From Sciurus carolinensis (taxonomy: Eukaryota > Chordata > Mammalia > Rodentia > Sciuridae): a DNA stretch of 64,000 bases. Numbering within the stretch: position 1 is the stretch's first letter; every line of letters begins with the position of its first letter. Of the stretch, positions 1 to 12,702 are shown piece after piece. The notes below the pieces were generated by a model that saw only the letters and a program-made list of their open reading frames with translations, was not told where the DNA came from and ran no database searches. The stretch lies in NCBI RefSeq assembly GCF_902686445.1, contig NC_062219.1, forward strand, positions 147,232,057 through 147,296,056. Reading direction: 5' to 3'. The translations under genes were made by a program, and so were the position numbers.

Positions 1-443
1 AGCCTCCTTGAACATCAGAGGCCGAGAAAACAACATTTTCAAACCTTATATGTATCAACAGAATAAAATATTTTGAAGACACACTAGTCACATATGGTTA
101 TCCCAGAATATCACGATCCATGAATATGGGTGTTATTGTTTTTTTGTTCTGCAAGAAAGCTTCACACACTCTTTCACAGATATGCCAAGTATAGCTTGAT
201 TCATAATAGATTCATAATAGATGCTGAAAGATGAACACATGAACTGCCTGCAAAGTAGTTACCCATGTTTTCTTTGCTGTTGACAAAGCTAGCGGCATTT
301 TCTTTGCCTGGGAGTGAGAGTCGGGAAATTTAACTGCTGGTCTGAAAAGCTTATGAGAGGAGTATGAAACTCGTGTGACCATGGATGAGGTGACTTTGCT
401 GGTTTAGTTATTTATTTTTTATCTCAGTAATCCTTCAATAAAA
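1..443. other. Unassigned AT-rich DNA
   Basis: No gene, RNA or repeat family is recognised here. The sequence is AT-rich and has no long open frame in either direction. It ends where a Tigger-like DNA transposon fossil begins. Confidence 0.5.
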
Positions 444-772
444 AGTAGTCATCCTTCAATATCGGTGAAGGACGGATTCCAGGACCCACTGCGGATGTTC
501 AGGTCTCTTATAAAATTATGTGGTATTTGGGTAAAACCTCTGCATATCCTCTTGTGTGCCTTAAAAATATCTCCAGATGACTTATAATATGAAATACCAT
601 GTAGCTACTATGTAAGTAGTTGCCCTACTGTATTGTTTAGGAAGTAGTAAAAAGAAAAATGTCTGTACATTTTTAGTTCAGACACAACTTTTTTCCCCCA
701 AGTATTTTCCAACCACAGTTGGTTGAATCCATGAGTACAGAACCTGTGGATATGAAGGACCAGCTGTACCTT
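444..772 (-). mobile_element. Tigger/pogo-like non-autonomous DNA transposon fossil
   Basis: The right end (about 750-772, GGATATGAAGGACCAGCTGT) is the reverse complement of the terminus seen in the plus-strand copies at 2165 and 4210 (CAGTTGGCCCTCC type). The left end carries the matching inverted terminus, including GGATTCCAGGACCC at 473-486. This is a short element with terminal inverted repeats and no transposase. The superfamily is fairly clear; the exact name (MER44/Tigger type) was not checked. Confidence 0.6.
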
Positions 773-1585
773 TTTGACACATTAACAATTTCTTCCCTTT
801 TGAAATGTGAATGATAAAGTAGAAGTCATCTGCAAAATCCTTTTAATATACTTTGAAGGATGGTAGGAGGTAAATATAACTATTTTCAAGTAAACATTAT
901 ATATATTTTTTCTTTCATAATTCAGAAAACTCAAGGAAGACCAGAATTCTAGTTCCTTCTCTCTCTTTGGACGTTCATTGACCTTGGACTTGAGTCTATT
1001 CATTTGGTTCATTCGGCCAAGCATTTATTGATACGTTCAAGATAGTGTTCGGGATGGAGGAAGCATATCCTAGAGTTCCAGTTCTCTTTGAATTTGGAGT
1101 CACTAGATTATCAGAAGGAAAACAGATATATACAAAAAAAGAAGACAGACTGGTAAAACTAACCACCATGAAAGTTTAGATGTCTTAACCAATCCATCTT
1201 TTAAAGTCTTTCTGAGCTCAGAAATTCTACAAAGACCTTGTCCCAACGAAGAAGATACTTTTGCTCTCTCTGACTCAGGTATGTCTTCAGAAATAATTTG
1301 CTAATGAATAGATTGATTCTATTAGGAATGGGGCATGACACTGAAAAGCAGCATGAAGAAGCTCTAGAAGGTTAAGAACTAGCACTGGTTTTCCAAGGGA
1401 GGTCAGGGAGCAGGGCTGGGAACTGCAACTCACCATCAGGGCAAGGAGCCCTTGAGAGCAAGGAGTCCAAGATACAAAGTACCCCAATGTAGGCTCACTT
1501 GTTGTGCAAGATTCAGAGCAGGAGAGGCAGACGAACAGGGCAGAGAAGACACGCAGTTGATGTGGGAGAAGTTCTGTTTTAACCA
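773..1585. other. Mostly unassigned DNA with an L2-like patch
   Basis: No gene was recognised. The stretch near 1008-1065 (CAAGCATTTATTGATACGTT and following) resembles the 3' end of LINE-2. The open frames on the minus strand here show no family resemblance and have no convincing splice sites. Confidence 0.35.
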
Positions 1586-1589
1586 GGTT

Positions 1590-1787
1590 TTTCATTGCTA
1601 TGATCAAAATTTCTGACCAGAAATAATTTAGAAGAGGAAACATTTATGTGAGTCTCACAGGTTCAGAGATCTTGTTCTTACATTGCTGACTCCACTGCTC
1701 TGGGCCCAAGATGAAGCAGCAGAACATCATGGGTTATGAGTCCAGTGGAGGGAAGCTGCTCTACTCATGGTGGCGTCAGGAAACAGA

Positions 1788-1855
<68 letters not shown>

Positions 1856-1966
1856 GGGGGGAAAGAACTACAGGACAAACAACTCTTCAAGGGCACACGT
1901 CCAGTGACCATGTCCTCCAGTCACACGTCACCTGTCTATAGTTACCCTCTGGTGCATTCAAACTAA
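1590..1966 (-). mobile_element. MaLR-like LTR, minus strand, with internal (GA)n
   Basis: Landmarks shared with the other minus-strand copies in the window (12703 and 62631) are GAAGAGGAAACATTTAT, GTTCAGAGATC, and CTCCACTGCTCTGGGCCCAA. The middle is interrupted by a long perfect GA repeat. The copy is truncated at the high-coordinate end, because the terminal sequence seen in the 13150 copy is missing. ERVL-MaLR membership is inferred from the overall pattern. Confidence 0.55.
1791..1850. repeat. (GA)30 dinucleotide microsatellite
   Basis: This is an uninterrupted GA run of 60 bases followed by GGAAAGGGGGG. It lies inside the MaLR-like LTR. A perfect run of this length is expected to vary in length between individuals. 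Confidence 0.97.
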
Positions 1967-2162
1967 GATGAACAAACTGGGTTACAGTTTTCACAATCCA
2001 GTCACTTTGCCTCTGAACATTTCTGCAGAAATGCAGCAGCTTTGGGAGGACATCTCATATGCAAACCATAAGAGGGGTCATTCAAAAGGCTTGTAGACTC
2101 AGATGGGATTCATGGCCATGGCTATTGCCCTCAGAAAAGGAAGAAGCAAAGAACCATAATTC

Positions 2163-2512
2163 TGGGTCAAATGCAGTAGACCCTCCAAATCCACCAGTTC
2201 TACATCTGAGGATTCAACCAACCATGGGTTAAGAAACTTTGAGGGAAAATTTTTTTCTCTACGGAAGAGGTACTGACATCTTTTCCTTGTAATCATTCCT
2301 TCAATAATCTGGTTTAACCACCATTTGCATAGAATTTACATTGTATTAGATATCACACGTCATTTAGAGATGACTAAAGTGTCCTGGAGGATGCATGTAG
2401 GCTACATGTAAACAATATGTCTTTTTATATAAGAGACTTGAACATCCTTGGGTTTTGCTATGGAGTGGAGATCCTGGAGTCAATCCCCTGAGAATACCAT
2501 GGAATGACTTAT
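2163..2512 (+). mobile_element. Tigger/pogo-like DNA transposon fossil
   Basis: AGTAGACCCTCCAAATCCAC at the left and GAGAATACCATGGAATGACT at the right are diverged inverted termini. Between them lie GGATTCAACCAACCATGGGT and TTTACATTGTATTAGATATC, both hallmarks of this family. There is no coding capacity. It is the same family as the copies at 444, 4208 and 35537. Confidence 0.6.
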
Positions 2513-4055
2513 ATTATTAGCTCATCACAATAAGAAGTCAGGAGGTAGAATCAAGGGAGAAACCTGGCTATAAAAACAACCAAAATTCAAAGGTGATGTG
2601 ATTCTAAACACCAGGCTATTTGCCCACAGATTCAAGTCCCTCTACCCAAGCAATGATTGTTCTTGGATGGTGACCATGGTGACCATGGACAGAGCCTGCG
2701 GATGATTGGAAGCGGGTGGAACAGCAGGAGGAATTCAGAAGCAAGGGACCAGTTCAAGGCCACTGTTCATAACTACACTTCCTCAGGTATAACAAAGCCT
2801 CTCTTCTTGATGGGTGGCCCTGGATGGATGGCGACAGGGAGCCCTGTGTTATTGGGGAGTTGGATCTCTGAAGTTCCTTCCAGTTCTGACCTCCTGTGTT
2901 GGAACACACTGGATTCTTGCTCCACAAACATTCATGCCATGCTGATGGTCACTGTGCCCATAAGATAAATATTCTCCCTGTGCACGTACCGTGGCTTTTG
3001 AGATAGTTTCTTCAATATTCATACCATCCTTCTGCCATTGTTTGGCATACCGATCCACACCTCCAGGACTAAGCCCTGATTGATCTAAGCTAATCATCGT
3101 AAGTCCATTCTACTCACCAGTGATGAGATTGTGGACCAGACTTAGGTCAATCAATACATTGCATTCACCTCATGGGGTCATTGATCAGGAATGGTTTGGT
3201 GATCCAGTTCAACTAATAAGATAAAAGGGAGCTTGTTAGGGAATTCAGGTAAGTTTCCTTGCCCTTAACAGAGAGGCTCATTCTTGCCTTTTGTGGACTT
3301 GTGGAGTGCAGAGGTTAGGACTGGTAGCACTAGCATTTCACTGCTAGCTGGAGAATGAAGATGGGGAGGAGAGCAGAGCCACGGGATCACAAGGAGGCAG
3401 ACTAGGAGTTATGGTAAGTGATGTGTAATACCTGGCCTGCCCCTATAAACTTCTCTATTGTTTAAGCCAGTTGACTTAGATTCTCTGTCACTTAAAGCAG
3501 CTTATCAAATTGAACACGTGGGGCCATATCATTCCCCCTGAAGTAAGCATGGACAGGTTGTTTGCCCTATTTCCCGAAAAGAAAAGCTTGAAGCTCAAAC
3601 TAGGAAAGTGCACAATAAACAAAAAAGAATTTAAGTTTTTTACTGCATGAGAATCTGAGGGCTAAAGAACTTTGTGTGACCTTGCAATTTGTTTCACCTT
3701 AAAATGAGGGTTTCTAGATCTTTGCTATGGGCTTTCATCGAGAGAAATTCCTAACCTCTCTGCTTTGTGACTTCTCTGTAGATGATAAACAGACAAGGAG
3801 ACTGTGGTCACTGGCTTCGTCTCCCCATATCACCAAAGGAAGCATTGTACTAGGAGGACTCTGAGTAGCAGAGCGTCCTTAGTCAGTTCCCAGCGGGGCT
3901 CCAGAGTCACTAAGGACTCTGTATAGACTCTCCCATTAGTTCTAACCAGGATGCTGGGCAGCCTCTGGATGGAGAGCTCCTTGTGCCTTTTGCTCTTGAG
4001 CTCCTTATAATTCCTGCCTCTCCTGGTCACATCAAAGATTGCCCATGGGACATTG
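2513..4055. other. Unassigned DNA, possible old LTR tail
   Basis: No exon was recognised. GTTTAAGCCAGTTGACTTAG near 3460-3480 resembles the 3' tail of an old MLT/MER-type repeat ending in a mammalian polyadenylation-type LTR, but boundaries cannot be set. The plus-strand open frame at 2657-2968 has no recognisable domain. Confidence 0.3.
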
Positions 4056-4057
4056 TC

Positions 4058-4200
4058 AGATGTGGTGGGAAGAATGCAAACTTTGAAATTAAACAGGTTT
4101 GTATTTGAATTCATCACCCAGTCCGTGATTTGGGGCAAGTTATTTCTCCTCTTCCAGCCTTAATTTCCATACCAATCATTTGAGAAGGATACCTCATACC
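4058..4200 (+). mobile_element. MIR SINE
   Basis: The MIR core and 3' part are recognisable: a diverged form of the ATTTGAATTC..., GATTTGGGGCAAGTTATTTC and CAGCCTTAATTTCCATA segments, in the order expected for a plus-strand MIR. It is an ancient tRNA-derived SINE, heavily mutated. Confidence 0.65.
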
Positions 4201-4207
4201 ATGCTGA

Positions 4208-4530
4208 GTACAGTTGGCCCTCCTTGGGCCATATCCTTGAATCCTGCATCTGCAGATCCAACCAATCATCAATCGAAAATATTTGAAAAATGTTCTTCTG
4301 TACTGAACATGTACAGACTATTTTCATGTTATGATTTCCTAAACAATGCAGTAAAACAACTAGTTACATAGCTTTGACATTATATTAGTTATCATAAGGA
4401 ATCCAAAGAGTATTAGGTATGACAAGGAATCTGAAGATGGTTGAAAGTCTGCTGGAGGGTATGTGTCGTTTAGCACCCTGGGATTTTGTAGCTCATCAGA
4501 GTGGTTCTGGATGCTGAGGGAAGACTGTGC
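4208..4530 (+). mobile_element. Tigger/pogo-like DNA transposon fossil
   Basis: The 5' terminus ACAGTTGGCCCTCCTTGGGC is well preserved, followed by CATCTGCAGATCCAACCAAT and ATCGAAAATATTTG. These match the non-autonomous Tigger-type element also present at 2163. The 3' end is decayed. Confidence 0.7.
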
Positions 4531-7121
4531 TAACTTGGTGGCATATATAAAACATCCAGAAAGTGCCTGGTATTAAGAAAATGCTGGAGAAGTGCAGTCT
4601 GCCTTCTTCCTTCCCATAATCCCCTTTTGCTGGCTCACTGGAAATCACTGTCCACCACCTGAGTCACTGGCCATCTCCCTCAGAGCAAGGTCCCTAGTGA
4701 GCGCTTTTGTAGCCATGCTGACATCACCTGCGACTTTTAGGAACTAGATCCTCTGAAGAACCCAGGACGAAATTCTGAAAGCTGTACTTGGGGAATCTGG
4801 CAGCGTCTCATGGAGTCCCATTCTTTCCCGTGTCCTCTGCCCTTTTATTCTTCCTCCTCTTCTTCTTTTCCCTTCTGATCCCAGTGCACTGAGGAACTTT
4901 TTCAAATCTTTTTCATGAAGCCTTTTTCCCAAAGCAGTCACGGACATATATAGAAATCACTCCTCAGGATCAACCATATCTCCCAAGAGAGAGAAACACT
5001 ACCTCATTTCATGGTAAGGCTTCTCAGCTTGGGTCAGAATTGCATGGAATGCCAAGGTTACAGAAACAGCTTTATTCAAAGATAAAATATGGTTTTAAAA
5101 TATTTAGCTTGACTCACTGAAGACAAAATTACAGTAGGTTACTAAGCGACTATAGAATATTTTAAGGACCATCCTGAGCCTTTGAGTTAAAAGTATAGAG
5201 TAATCTTTTTCTCACAATTCCTTTAATTAAGAGAGAACACTGAGTATCATTTTTTGACAATATGATAAAGCTAGTGTTTTTTTTTTTTTGTATTCATCAA
5301 AAATACATTACATGACCACAGTGTGTTAGTCTCTCCACCTTCTTCTGCAAAGACATAAAGATAAACCAGAAGTGGATACTATTGTTAAGGAAATTCAAAG
5401 CAAAAGGTTTTAAAATAAAGCAGGCTTTCTTGGAACATTGGTGTTCTGTCAGGCATTTTGGAAACCTTTCTACTGAATGAGATATTGGACTGATCATTGT
5501 GTTATTTGGCTCACTGAAAGTCTATAACCTGTGGGAGCTTCCGCCTTTCCATATTTAAAGTGGGAACAAAGTAGAGAGTTGTTGAGTGGAGATCTCGGCA
5601 GAAAATTGATGTGATTCTACTGAGAAATAAAAGGCACTTCTGCTGTGACTTAATGACACAAAAGAACCCATTTCTTTGGCGGGAGCATTATCCCCAGGGC
5701 ATGTGATGACATGGGACTGAAGAAACCCTCGTGGAACTTTCTAGAAAAGAAAAATCCTGGACTTCAGGGTTGAGAGTTGACAGTTGGCAGACCTTAAGGT
5801 AAGAAATTCTGGAAGGAAAACCAAGTCCAAAGAGAAAAGGAAATTATAAGATTCTGAATTTATCCATGGACAGATATTGTGTTAGTGGATTAAAAGTGTG
5901 AGAACACTCACCTGGTTGTAAAGGCCCCAGACAGAGGACAGAAATCACCCAAATCCATTAATTTACCATTAAGAGAAAAGATTCAGAGGGAATGAGGAAG
6001 GTCTCTAGAGGATTCAAGTCAATTTTACTCTTTCACTTGGAGGTCAACCATCTTCACCCTGAAGTCTGTTAAGGATTTAATGCCCAGTAGGGCATGGATG
6101 CCAACGGATTCCAGCACCCTCCCCTCCCAGGGCACAGGCACCCTGACTGCAGATTTCCCGTGCCCTCTCTTAATGTATCTTCTCTTCTTTGCTCTTATTG
6201 TTCTGCCCCTCTCCCTTCCTCTGCCTCCACCAGGGCCCCTCAGTAGGTCCAAAATAGAAGGAAATAAATAAATAAGTAAAAAGATCAGCTCTGTTTTCCC
6301 TGGCTGAATTGCTTCTGTGGTTTGCTGTCCTTATTACTGTGCCACAAGGTTTTCATTTGCTAAATGCACTGGGAAGATAGCAAAAATCTTGCTTGAATCG
6401 TACATACATACATACATCTCTATATGTGTGCAATGACAATTTGGTACAGCAATAGCAAAACACAACCATGTTGTAGATGGGGAAAAAAATATTATCCAAA
6501 GCTACAATTACTTGTGATCTGTCACCACCAGAAATTTGAAAAGAGGTAAGGTAACTGGTCAGCTCCTGCTCAGCAGGGCCGAGGGCAGGAGGAGGAAACC
6601 AGGAAGGCAGCGTGGGGTGGGAGGAAATGGATGGGGCTCCGCGCAACTGGAGCGCAGGGGTCCACACGCCTCTGCGGACAGCCTCGGAAGCTCTGCCTTC
6701 ATCTCCTACCCATCTACCAATCGTAAGGAAATAAATGACAGCATCTCTGCGAAAGTGCTTCCCCATTGACGGCCGGACACAGTGGCAGTATGGTGACCCC
6801 TTCCTGACCGCTCTCCAGCGTTTCTGACAGCCTTCTGAAGACGCTCAGTCAAGATGGCATTGAAACGTGGGTGTCTGGGAGTCTGCGCTTCCGCTGACTC
6901 ATCCAGACTCACGGCAGGCCCTTAACTCCAAACCCGCCTGACTAGAATTTTCAGAGATGGATGCACGGGGGGAAAAACTCTAGGGGTGCTCGTGCCTCAG
7001 AGTAATGGTGGTCTTTAGGAGCTACTGTTCCCAGAGGCATAGGATAAGCTTGATGTTGTTTGTCAATGTTACTCAAATATTTGGTAGGCAGAATATTTTT
7101 GTACTAATACAAACAGAAAAC

Positions 7122-7123
<2 letters not shown>
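4531..7123. other. Unique DNA, no gene recognised
   Basis: No coding exon, RNA gene or clear repeat can be supported. The interval 6560-6930 is more GC-rich than its surroundings and has scattered CpGs, but it has no promoter motif and no long conserved reading frame that I recognise. Confidence 0.4.

Positions 7124-7169
<46 letters not shown>
7124..7169. repeat. (TG)n microsatellite
   Basis: An uninterrupted TG run of about 46 bases ends at GATAAAAG. The long CV-repeat peptides predicted here are artefacts of this repeat. Confidence 0.97.
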
Positions 7170-7170
<1 letters not shown>

Positions 7171-7266
7171 TAAAAGTTCTGCAACAATTTCAAAGAAGCT
7201 TTGGAAAGTTCCATGCTTGCCTCTGTCTGCCTCAAGCTCTGACCTCAGACCTCAAGAGGCATTTTC

Positions 7267-7622
7267 TGTAGCTTGGATCTTAAATGTTCCCCAAAGCCCT
7301 ATGGGTTGAAAGGCCTATGGATTTTGTCCCCAGCATGTGTCTCTATTGAGAGGGGGTAGAACCCTTAGAAGGTGGAGCCTAGGGAAAGGAAGATAGGTCA
7401 TTGGGGCTATGCCTTTGGAGAGGAGGACATTGGGACTCTGCTCCTTCTCAGTTTTCATGAGGTGAATAGGTGCTTTGTCATGAGGCACTATGCTGCCAGA
7501 GGCCCGAAGCAATGGGGTCAGGCAACCACAGACTTAAATCTCTGAAACCATGAGCCAAAAAACCTTTTCATCCTTTAAACTAATTATCTCAGGTATTTTG
7601 TATTAGTAACAGAAAATGAACA
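7267..7622 (+). mobile_element. MaLR-like LTR, plus strand
   Basis: It starts TGTAGCTTGGATCTTAAATG and ends GTAACAGAAAATGAACA. In between are CCCCAGCATGTGTCT, GAGCCTAGGGAAAGG, GGCTATGCCTTTGGA and an AACCTTTTCATCCTTT tail. The terminal TG...CA layout, the length of about 356 bp and the lack of internal coding sequence fit a solo LTR. It is related to, but distinct from, the copies at 53631 and 60323. No clear 5-bp duplication is visible. Confidence 0.55.
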
Positions 7623-10060
7623 GAGTGTTATTTCATTCCTCTTTGCCATCATAGGATAATTCAGAAGAAATATTTTAAAGCCACTTCCCTAAAAAATATA
7701 ATTTCCTCTTCCCCACTAGTTGGTCACTCCGTTAGAGCTTCTGATACCTAACTCATCCCCAGATTAATAAGTAGAGAGTCATTGCCAAGTTGTTTTAATT
7801 TTTGACCTCAGCAGACTTAGTGTGTTTTCCAAGAAGAATGGAAAAGAGGGATAAGAGGAATGAAATGATAATGGGGGTACTTTGCCTCTGAATGCTAAGA
7901 ATCAGCATTCACCTCACTAACATGAATAAAATTACATGTTCGTTTCTCTGGGAAGATCCTTTGAGGTGGAGGCTGACATTTTCCAATTCTAGTTAATGGA
8001 ATTAGCTTGTTATATATAAAACTTCATAAAAAACACAGCAGTGAGTAGAAGACAGAAGGAGGGGGTGATGGGGAGACTCGTATTCCCCTGATTTATCTGT
8101 TCTTTGTTTTGGTCCTTAACTGGGTCACTGTATTGGCAGGGGGCCTTCAGCTTCAGACTGTGTCTTTTCAGTTTCCCATCATTTTCATTGAAGGAATAAC
8201 TTTCCTCCTTAATGAAGGCTCCCACAACCTGCTGTCTGGAAGATGTCTTAGTTAGAAATGGGTCATCCTTAGAAAGAATCTGAAGGTGGGTGGGGTGTGG
8301 AGGGAGGACCACTTGAAAGGAGGTCACATCCCACAGGCAAAAACCAAAATCCCAGTGTTTGCGGAGAGGAGTTGTCTCTTAGAATCCTTCTTTGCTACCT
8401 GACAACAATCATCCTGCCGGTCCTGGCCATTGTCACGTGGAGACCCCCAATGCCACTATTTATTTCCTTCATTTATACCAGGGACATTTACACACTGGCA
8501 TGCGCACCAAAGACTCAGTATGATTTTTTCTTTTCAGAAAGCTCATTGGGTAGAGGGTAACCCACGCATAACTAGATGATTATAAGATGATGAAAAGGTA
8601 GCCATGGATGTAGACCCGGGTTATTGTGGGAACTCCAGAAATGGCTGCAGACTGAGCTGGTGGCGATGGACTGAGATGTGGCTTCCCAGAGGAGCAGCTG
8701 GTGACTGAACTGCCCTGGCTCCAGTCCACTTCTTCAGCCCCATCTTCTTTTGCTAGTGTCCTGGTCACTGGGCTCTGGCTTCTTGCTCTTTAACATGCCA
8801 TGTTCTTGCCTGGCTCAGAGCCCATCTCTTGTCCCCTCTGCCAGGAGTATCTTGCTTGAGGCTCGATTAGCTTCGTCTCATTCTTCACTCTGCCCAGCCG
8901 TCCTCCTTGGGAGTCCCTCCCTGCTCAGTCTAGCTGACACACCCTGGGTCTGTTAGGGCACATTTGGCCATAGCGTAAAATGGCTTAGGTACGGTGAGGC
9001 CTGCTCGTCACTCATGGGGTAGCTTGGGGTGCTGTTCCTGCTTGGTGAGTGGCTGTCTCGACACCAGGATTCAAGTCCTCATCTATGGCTTTGCTGTCCC
9101 CTTGAGTTTCATTGTTACCTCCATCCAGCAGCAGAAAGGAGGGGCCAGAGCCACGTGTGAAGAGCCCTAAGCCACCCCTCCCACTCACATTCATTGGTGA
9201 GAGTGGTCACACAGGGATGCAGAAGGAGGCCGGGGGATGTAGTCTGGCTATGAGGAAGGGGACCCTGGGGGACCTGCTGGTGGATTTGTGTGAGCTCTAC
9301 CACGCCCCTTCCCTGCTCCCTGGCATCACCTCTTCCTGCTGACTTTTTCATGACCCGTGTCCTAGAACTGCCATCACTTGCCTGTTGGTTGACTTTCGTG
9401 TTACGGTGGCTCTCTCCACCAGAACGTCAGTTATGTCAAGATGAGGACCTGAGGCCACAGCCCCACTCTTCACAGAGTCTTTCATGTGCTGCAGATAGTC
9501 AGTGAAGACCACTGACTGAATCAACGGTGGGATGAGTGAGCAAAGGCTTAACAGACAGGAGAAGAAAAAGGGGAATCCTGTGCTGGGGGAGCAGAAGGAC
9601 CCTGGAGGCAGAGGGGAAGTTTTAGCAATGACATGGAGATGGGAGGTAGCACAAGGCCTGAAGAGAATGACCAGCCCTGGACAGAAGAGTCGAGCCTGGG
9701 TGGTCGTTGATAGTGGTAAGAGGTAGAGGAAGGAGCCAGCCTTTGCCCCCTCCCATTCCTCAAAAAACCTCTCATACTCCACTTCAGTTTCATAATTTCC
9801 ATATTTTATAAGGCTTAGGAAGTTCCTCCTCTCTCTTCCTTTTCTTTTTTCTTTTTTTTTTTTTTGACATAAAGAAATGTATTTGCTTCATATCAGAGGC
9901 TGAAATTTCAAGACGGAGGCACGGTTGAATTTCAAGATGGCTTCTTCTACGAGCATCAACAGGATCCTTTCAGGAACCTCCCCTTGCCTTGCAGGTGGCC
10001 TTCTGGCCCTTTCCCATGACACTCTCTGACTGTGCTACTGTTCTAGCTCACTTTTGTTCT
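7623..10060. other. Unique DNA, no gene recognised
   Basis: No supported gene. A poly-T stretch at about 9841-9865 precedes sequence (9866-10020) that faintly resembles the start of a minus-strand LTR or MER repeat, too decayed to name. The 144-codon minus-strand frame at 9348-9782 lacks recognisable domains or convincing splice sites. Confidence 0.35.
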
Positions 10061-10061
10061 T

Positions 10062-10150
10062 GTTTTTGTTTTTCAGTGCCAGGGGTGGAACCCAGGGCAA
10101 GCACTCCTGCTGGGTCAGGCGTCCAGCACTGAGCTGCAGGCCTGGCCATC
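10062..10150 (-). mobile_element. ID-like tRNA-derived SINE remnant
   Basis: On the minus strand, CTCAGTGCTGGACGCCTGAC corresponds to the A-box side and GGGTTCCACCCCTGGCA to the B-box side of an ID-type SINE. The plus-strand TTTTTGTTTTTC before it is the decayed A-rich tail. It is old and diverged compared with the copy at 34708. Confidence 0.55.
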
Positions 10151-12702
10151 TTTCAAGAGCTTCCTCCTTCCTGTAGCAGACTCCAGTGACCTCCATGGCT
10201 TGATGCAACTTGGTTCCCCCAATCTTCCTCCCTCCCTCTGGTGAATTTCCATCGCCTGTCTCCATCGCTCCCTTTCTTCATTCCTCCACCTGGTTTCTGG
10301 TCCTCTTTCACCAGCTGCTTCACGGGCTCTAGTTAAGTTTCATACCATCTACACTACTCTCTCCAATCACTGCAGCCCACAGTGATCACTCCCTCTTCTG
10401 AATTTCTTTTGTATAGTTTAATGTTTAATTAATGACAAGGTACATAATTATACTCTCCTTTGTCATTGTTTCATCCTTTGGGTGGCAATCCTGTCTCTCT
10501 GACAGTATGTTACCCCCTGTTGCACAGGGGCTATGTCTTAGACTTCCCATCTGACATTATTCATTCATCCATTTAGCAAAATGTGCTGTGCACCTGCCGG
10601 CACAGGACCAGGGGTGCAGGCTGCTCTGCCCAGCAGCCCTGCCAGCAGTGACAGAGTCATTCATGAGACACACAGCACTGTGGCAGAGACAGGTGACCGT
10701 GGAGGTAACAGTCCCAGAAGTAGAGAGCATTTCAAAAGTAGGGAGCCTTTCCTTCTAATCGAGACTCAGGAAGGTGTGCACCAGTTGTAATAAGCGACCA
10801 GTGGGCCAGACATCCACTTGCCACTCCTGATGGTGTCTCATCTCGTCCCCAGGGTAGCACGGGAACTATTGTGAATTCTAGCTCATGGCTTCACATGGCA
10901 GAAGCATTGTTTTAAAGCTTTAACAGCAACCAAAAAAATAACCCTAAAATTTCAGTCAAGTTGGTGGAAAAGAGCATTGCCGCCCAATGTGGTATCCCTT
11001 GGTTTCCAGCCAGGATGGTAAACTCAGTTCACACGTGTCTGAAGTCACAGGAAACAGGTTGTTGGCTCTTAGGAGGCATTAGCTGCTGCTGGGCAGAGGG
11101 GCTGGCCTGAGGATCCTTCTGGTCCTGCTGAATTATCACAGGACCTGGGCTCTACAAAGAGGCAGAGTTGGCAATGGCAGCTTTTCATTTTCCTTTTCCC
11201 AGCCTGGCTCGCCAGCACGGTCTTCATTGCCAGTTTTGATGTATTGTGCTTTCTGAAGGAGAGAGGAGGAAGCTCAGATGGGAAGAGGCGCCTGGGGGTC
11301 CCAGCAGCAGGCGGGGAAGGTCGGCTTCCTCAGCAAAGTCGTCTTGAACCTGCACTCAGTGTCACTGGGGGTGTGCCACCCTTCTTCGATGCCGTGAGTC
11401 TGTACAGAGGCCGCTCTCTTCTGACTTACATTCTCTCCTGGAAGGACCAGCAGCTGGACAACCCCGGTGGATGATGGGGTCAAAGGGAGGTGCGAGTAGC
11501 CGAAGATAGGATGTGTGTTTCTTCAGTTTCTTTGCAAGAGCAAGAACCAGGAGGCGCCTGGGTAAGTGGATTCCACCTTCATTTCCTAAGATATTTCATC
11601 TCCTCTGTGGGGCCTTCGGCAACCTGGAAACATATCCACCCCTTCATTATTATTACCTCTTTATCTTACCAAACCCACTCACCAGTAGAATCAAAGAGGT
11701 GACTGGAGGTGAGAAGGGAGAAAGTCAAGGGCTTATGTAATTCCTGAGTTGAGGATTTAGAGCTTACATCATCAGCCACCTGTCTTGGTATTTGTTTATT
11801 TATGTATTTAGCTTCTCCTCCTCCTTTTATCAGTCCTGGGTCTTCTATCTTGGCTTAGTCTCGCTAACTCGATACGCAGCCGATACTCATGGCCTTCATT
11901 GTACACACGTAGAGAGGCAGTGAATATTGCATGTGCTCCTCCTGTGTTATTCCGGACTCCTGTGGGTCAGACTGGGGCCACACACCCTGTTCTGAGCAAA
12001 GGTCTGGAAACAAATGGGGGGTGGACTTCTGGACAAAGGCTGCTGAGGGCTCAGTGGTCTTCTACCCTGCCTTTCATTGGTGGATCTGTGCTGTGGATGA
12101 TGTAAGGTCAGGAGGAAATTACCTCATATTTTCTGTAAGCAAGAAATGAGCCTTTATTGTACTCAATCTCTGAGACAGGGGGATTTGTGTGTTGCTGCGG
12201 TTAACATTCATTACCCTAATAAACCCCATAAACAGAAACAGTATTCTCAGCCTTTGTGTCTTTCAAAGCTTATTTTAAAATACAACTTTTTGGAAGCACA
12301 TTTAAAGAGCTTTAAAAACTAAAAAACAGTCATCAATCATTGCTACGCAGCCAGAGCGGCAGAAAAATGATGTCTTGTAATATCTAAGCATTTATCCAGT
12401 TGTTCCACTTCTCTTCGAATGTGCTTCACTATAGTTCTTATTTGAAAAGGATTGTTTCCTGTCTGGTAATGTCCTTCTGTAGGCTTCTATAAAAGTTTTG
12501 CATTATCTAGTAAGCATGTAATTTAAAAAAAAATTGTAGTCAGTTTTATAAAAGGTTCTATGCTTGTTGTGTGGCCCGACCAGTTCTGTTTTCTACCTGC
12601 ATCCCTACAAAGGCATCCCTACAAAGGTGTATCTTTTAGTTAACATGCACGTCAATGTTAAATAAAGATCCATCGCACGACAGTGTTTGTGACATTCTCA
12701 AG
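10151..12702. other. Unique DNA with an L2-like patch
   Basis: TTCATTCATCCATTTAGCAA near 10560-10580, followed by GTGCTGTGCACCTGCC, resembles the LINE-2 3' end. Nothing else can be assigned. No exon was recognised in the G+C-richer part at 11200-11500. Confidence 0.35.

Noticed and set aside
1711..1966. Arginine/glutamate repeat proteins on the plus strand
   Set aside because: They are translations of the (GA)30 microsatellite in two frames.
6536..6930. Possible CpG-island promoter
   Set aside because: G+C and CpG are only moderately raised over a few hundred bases, with no exon or transcription start motif attached.
7005..7309. Cysteine/valine repeat open frames
   Set aside because: They are translations of the (TG)n microsatellite.
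9348..9802. Overlapping open frames of 84 and 144 codons
   Set aside because: No domain, no splice context, and competing frames on both strands. Treated as chance in a G+C-richer stretch.
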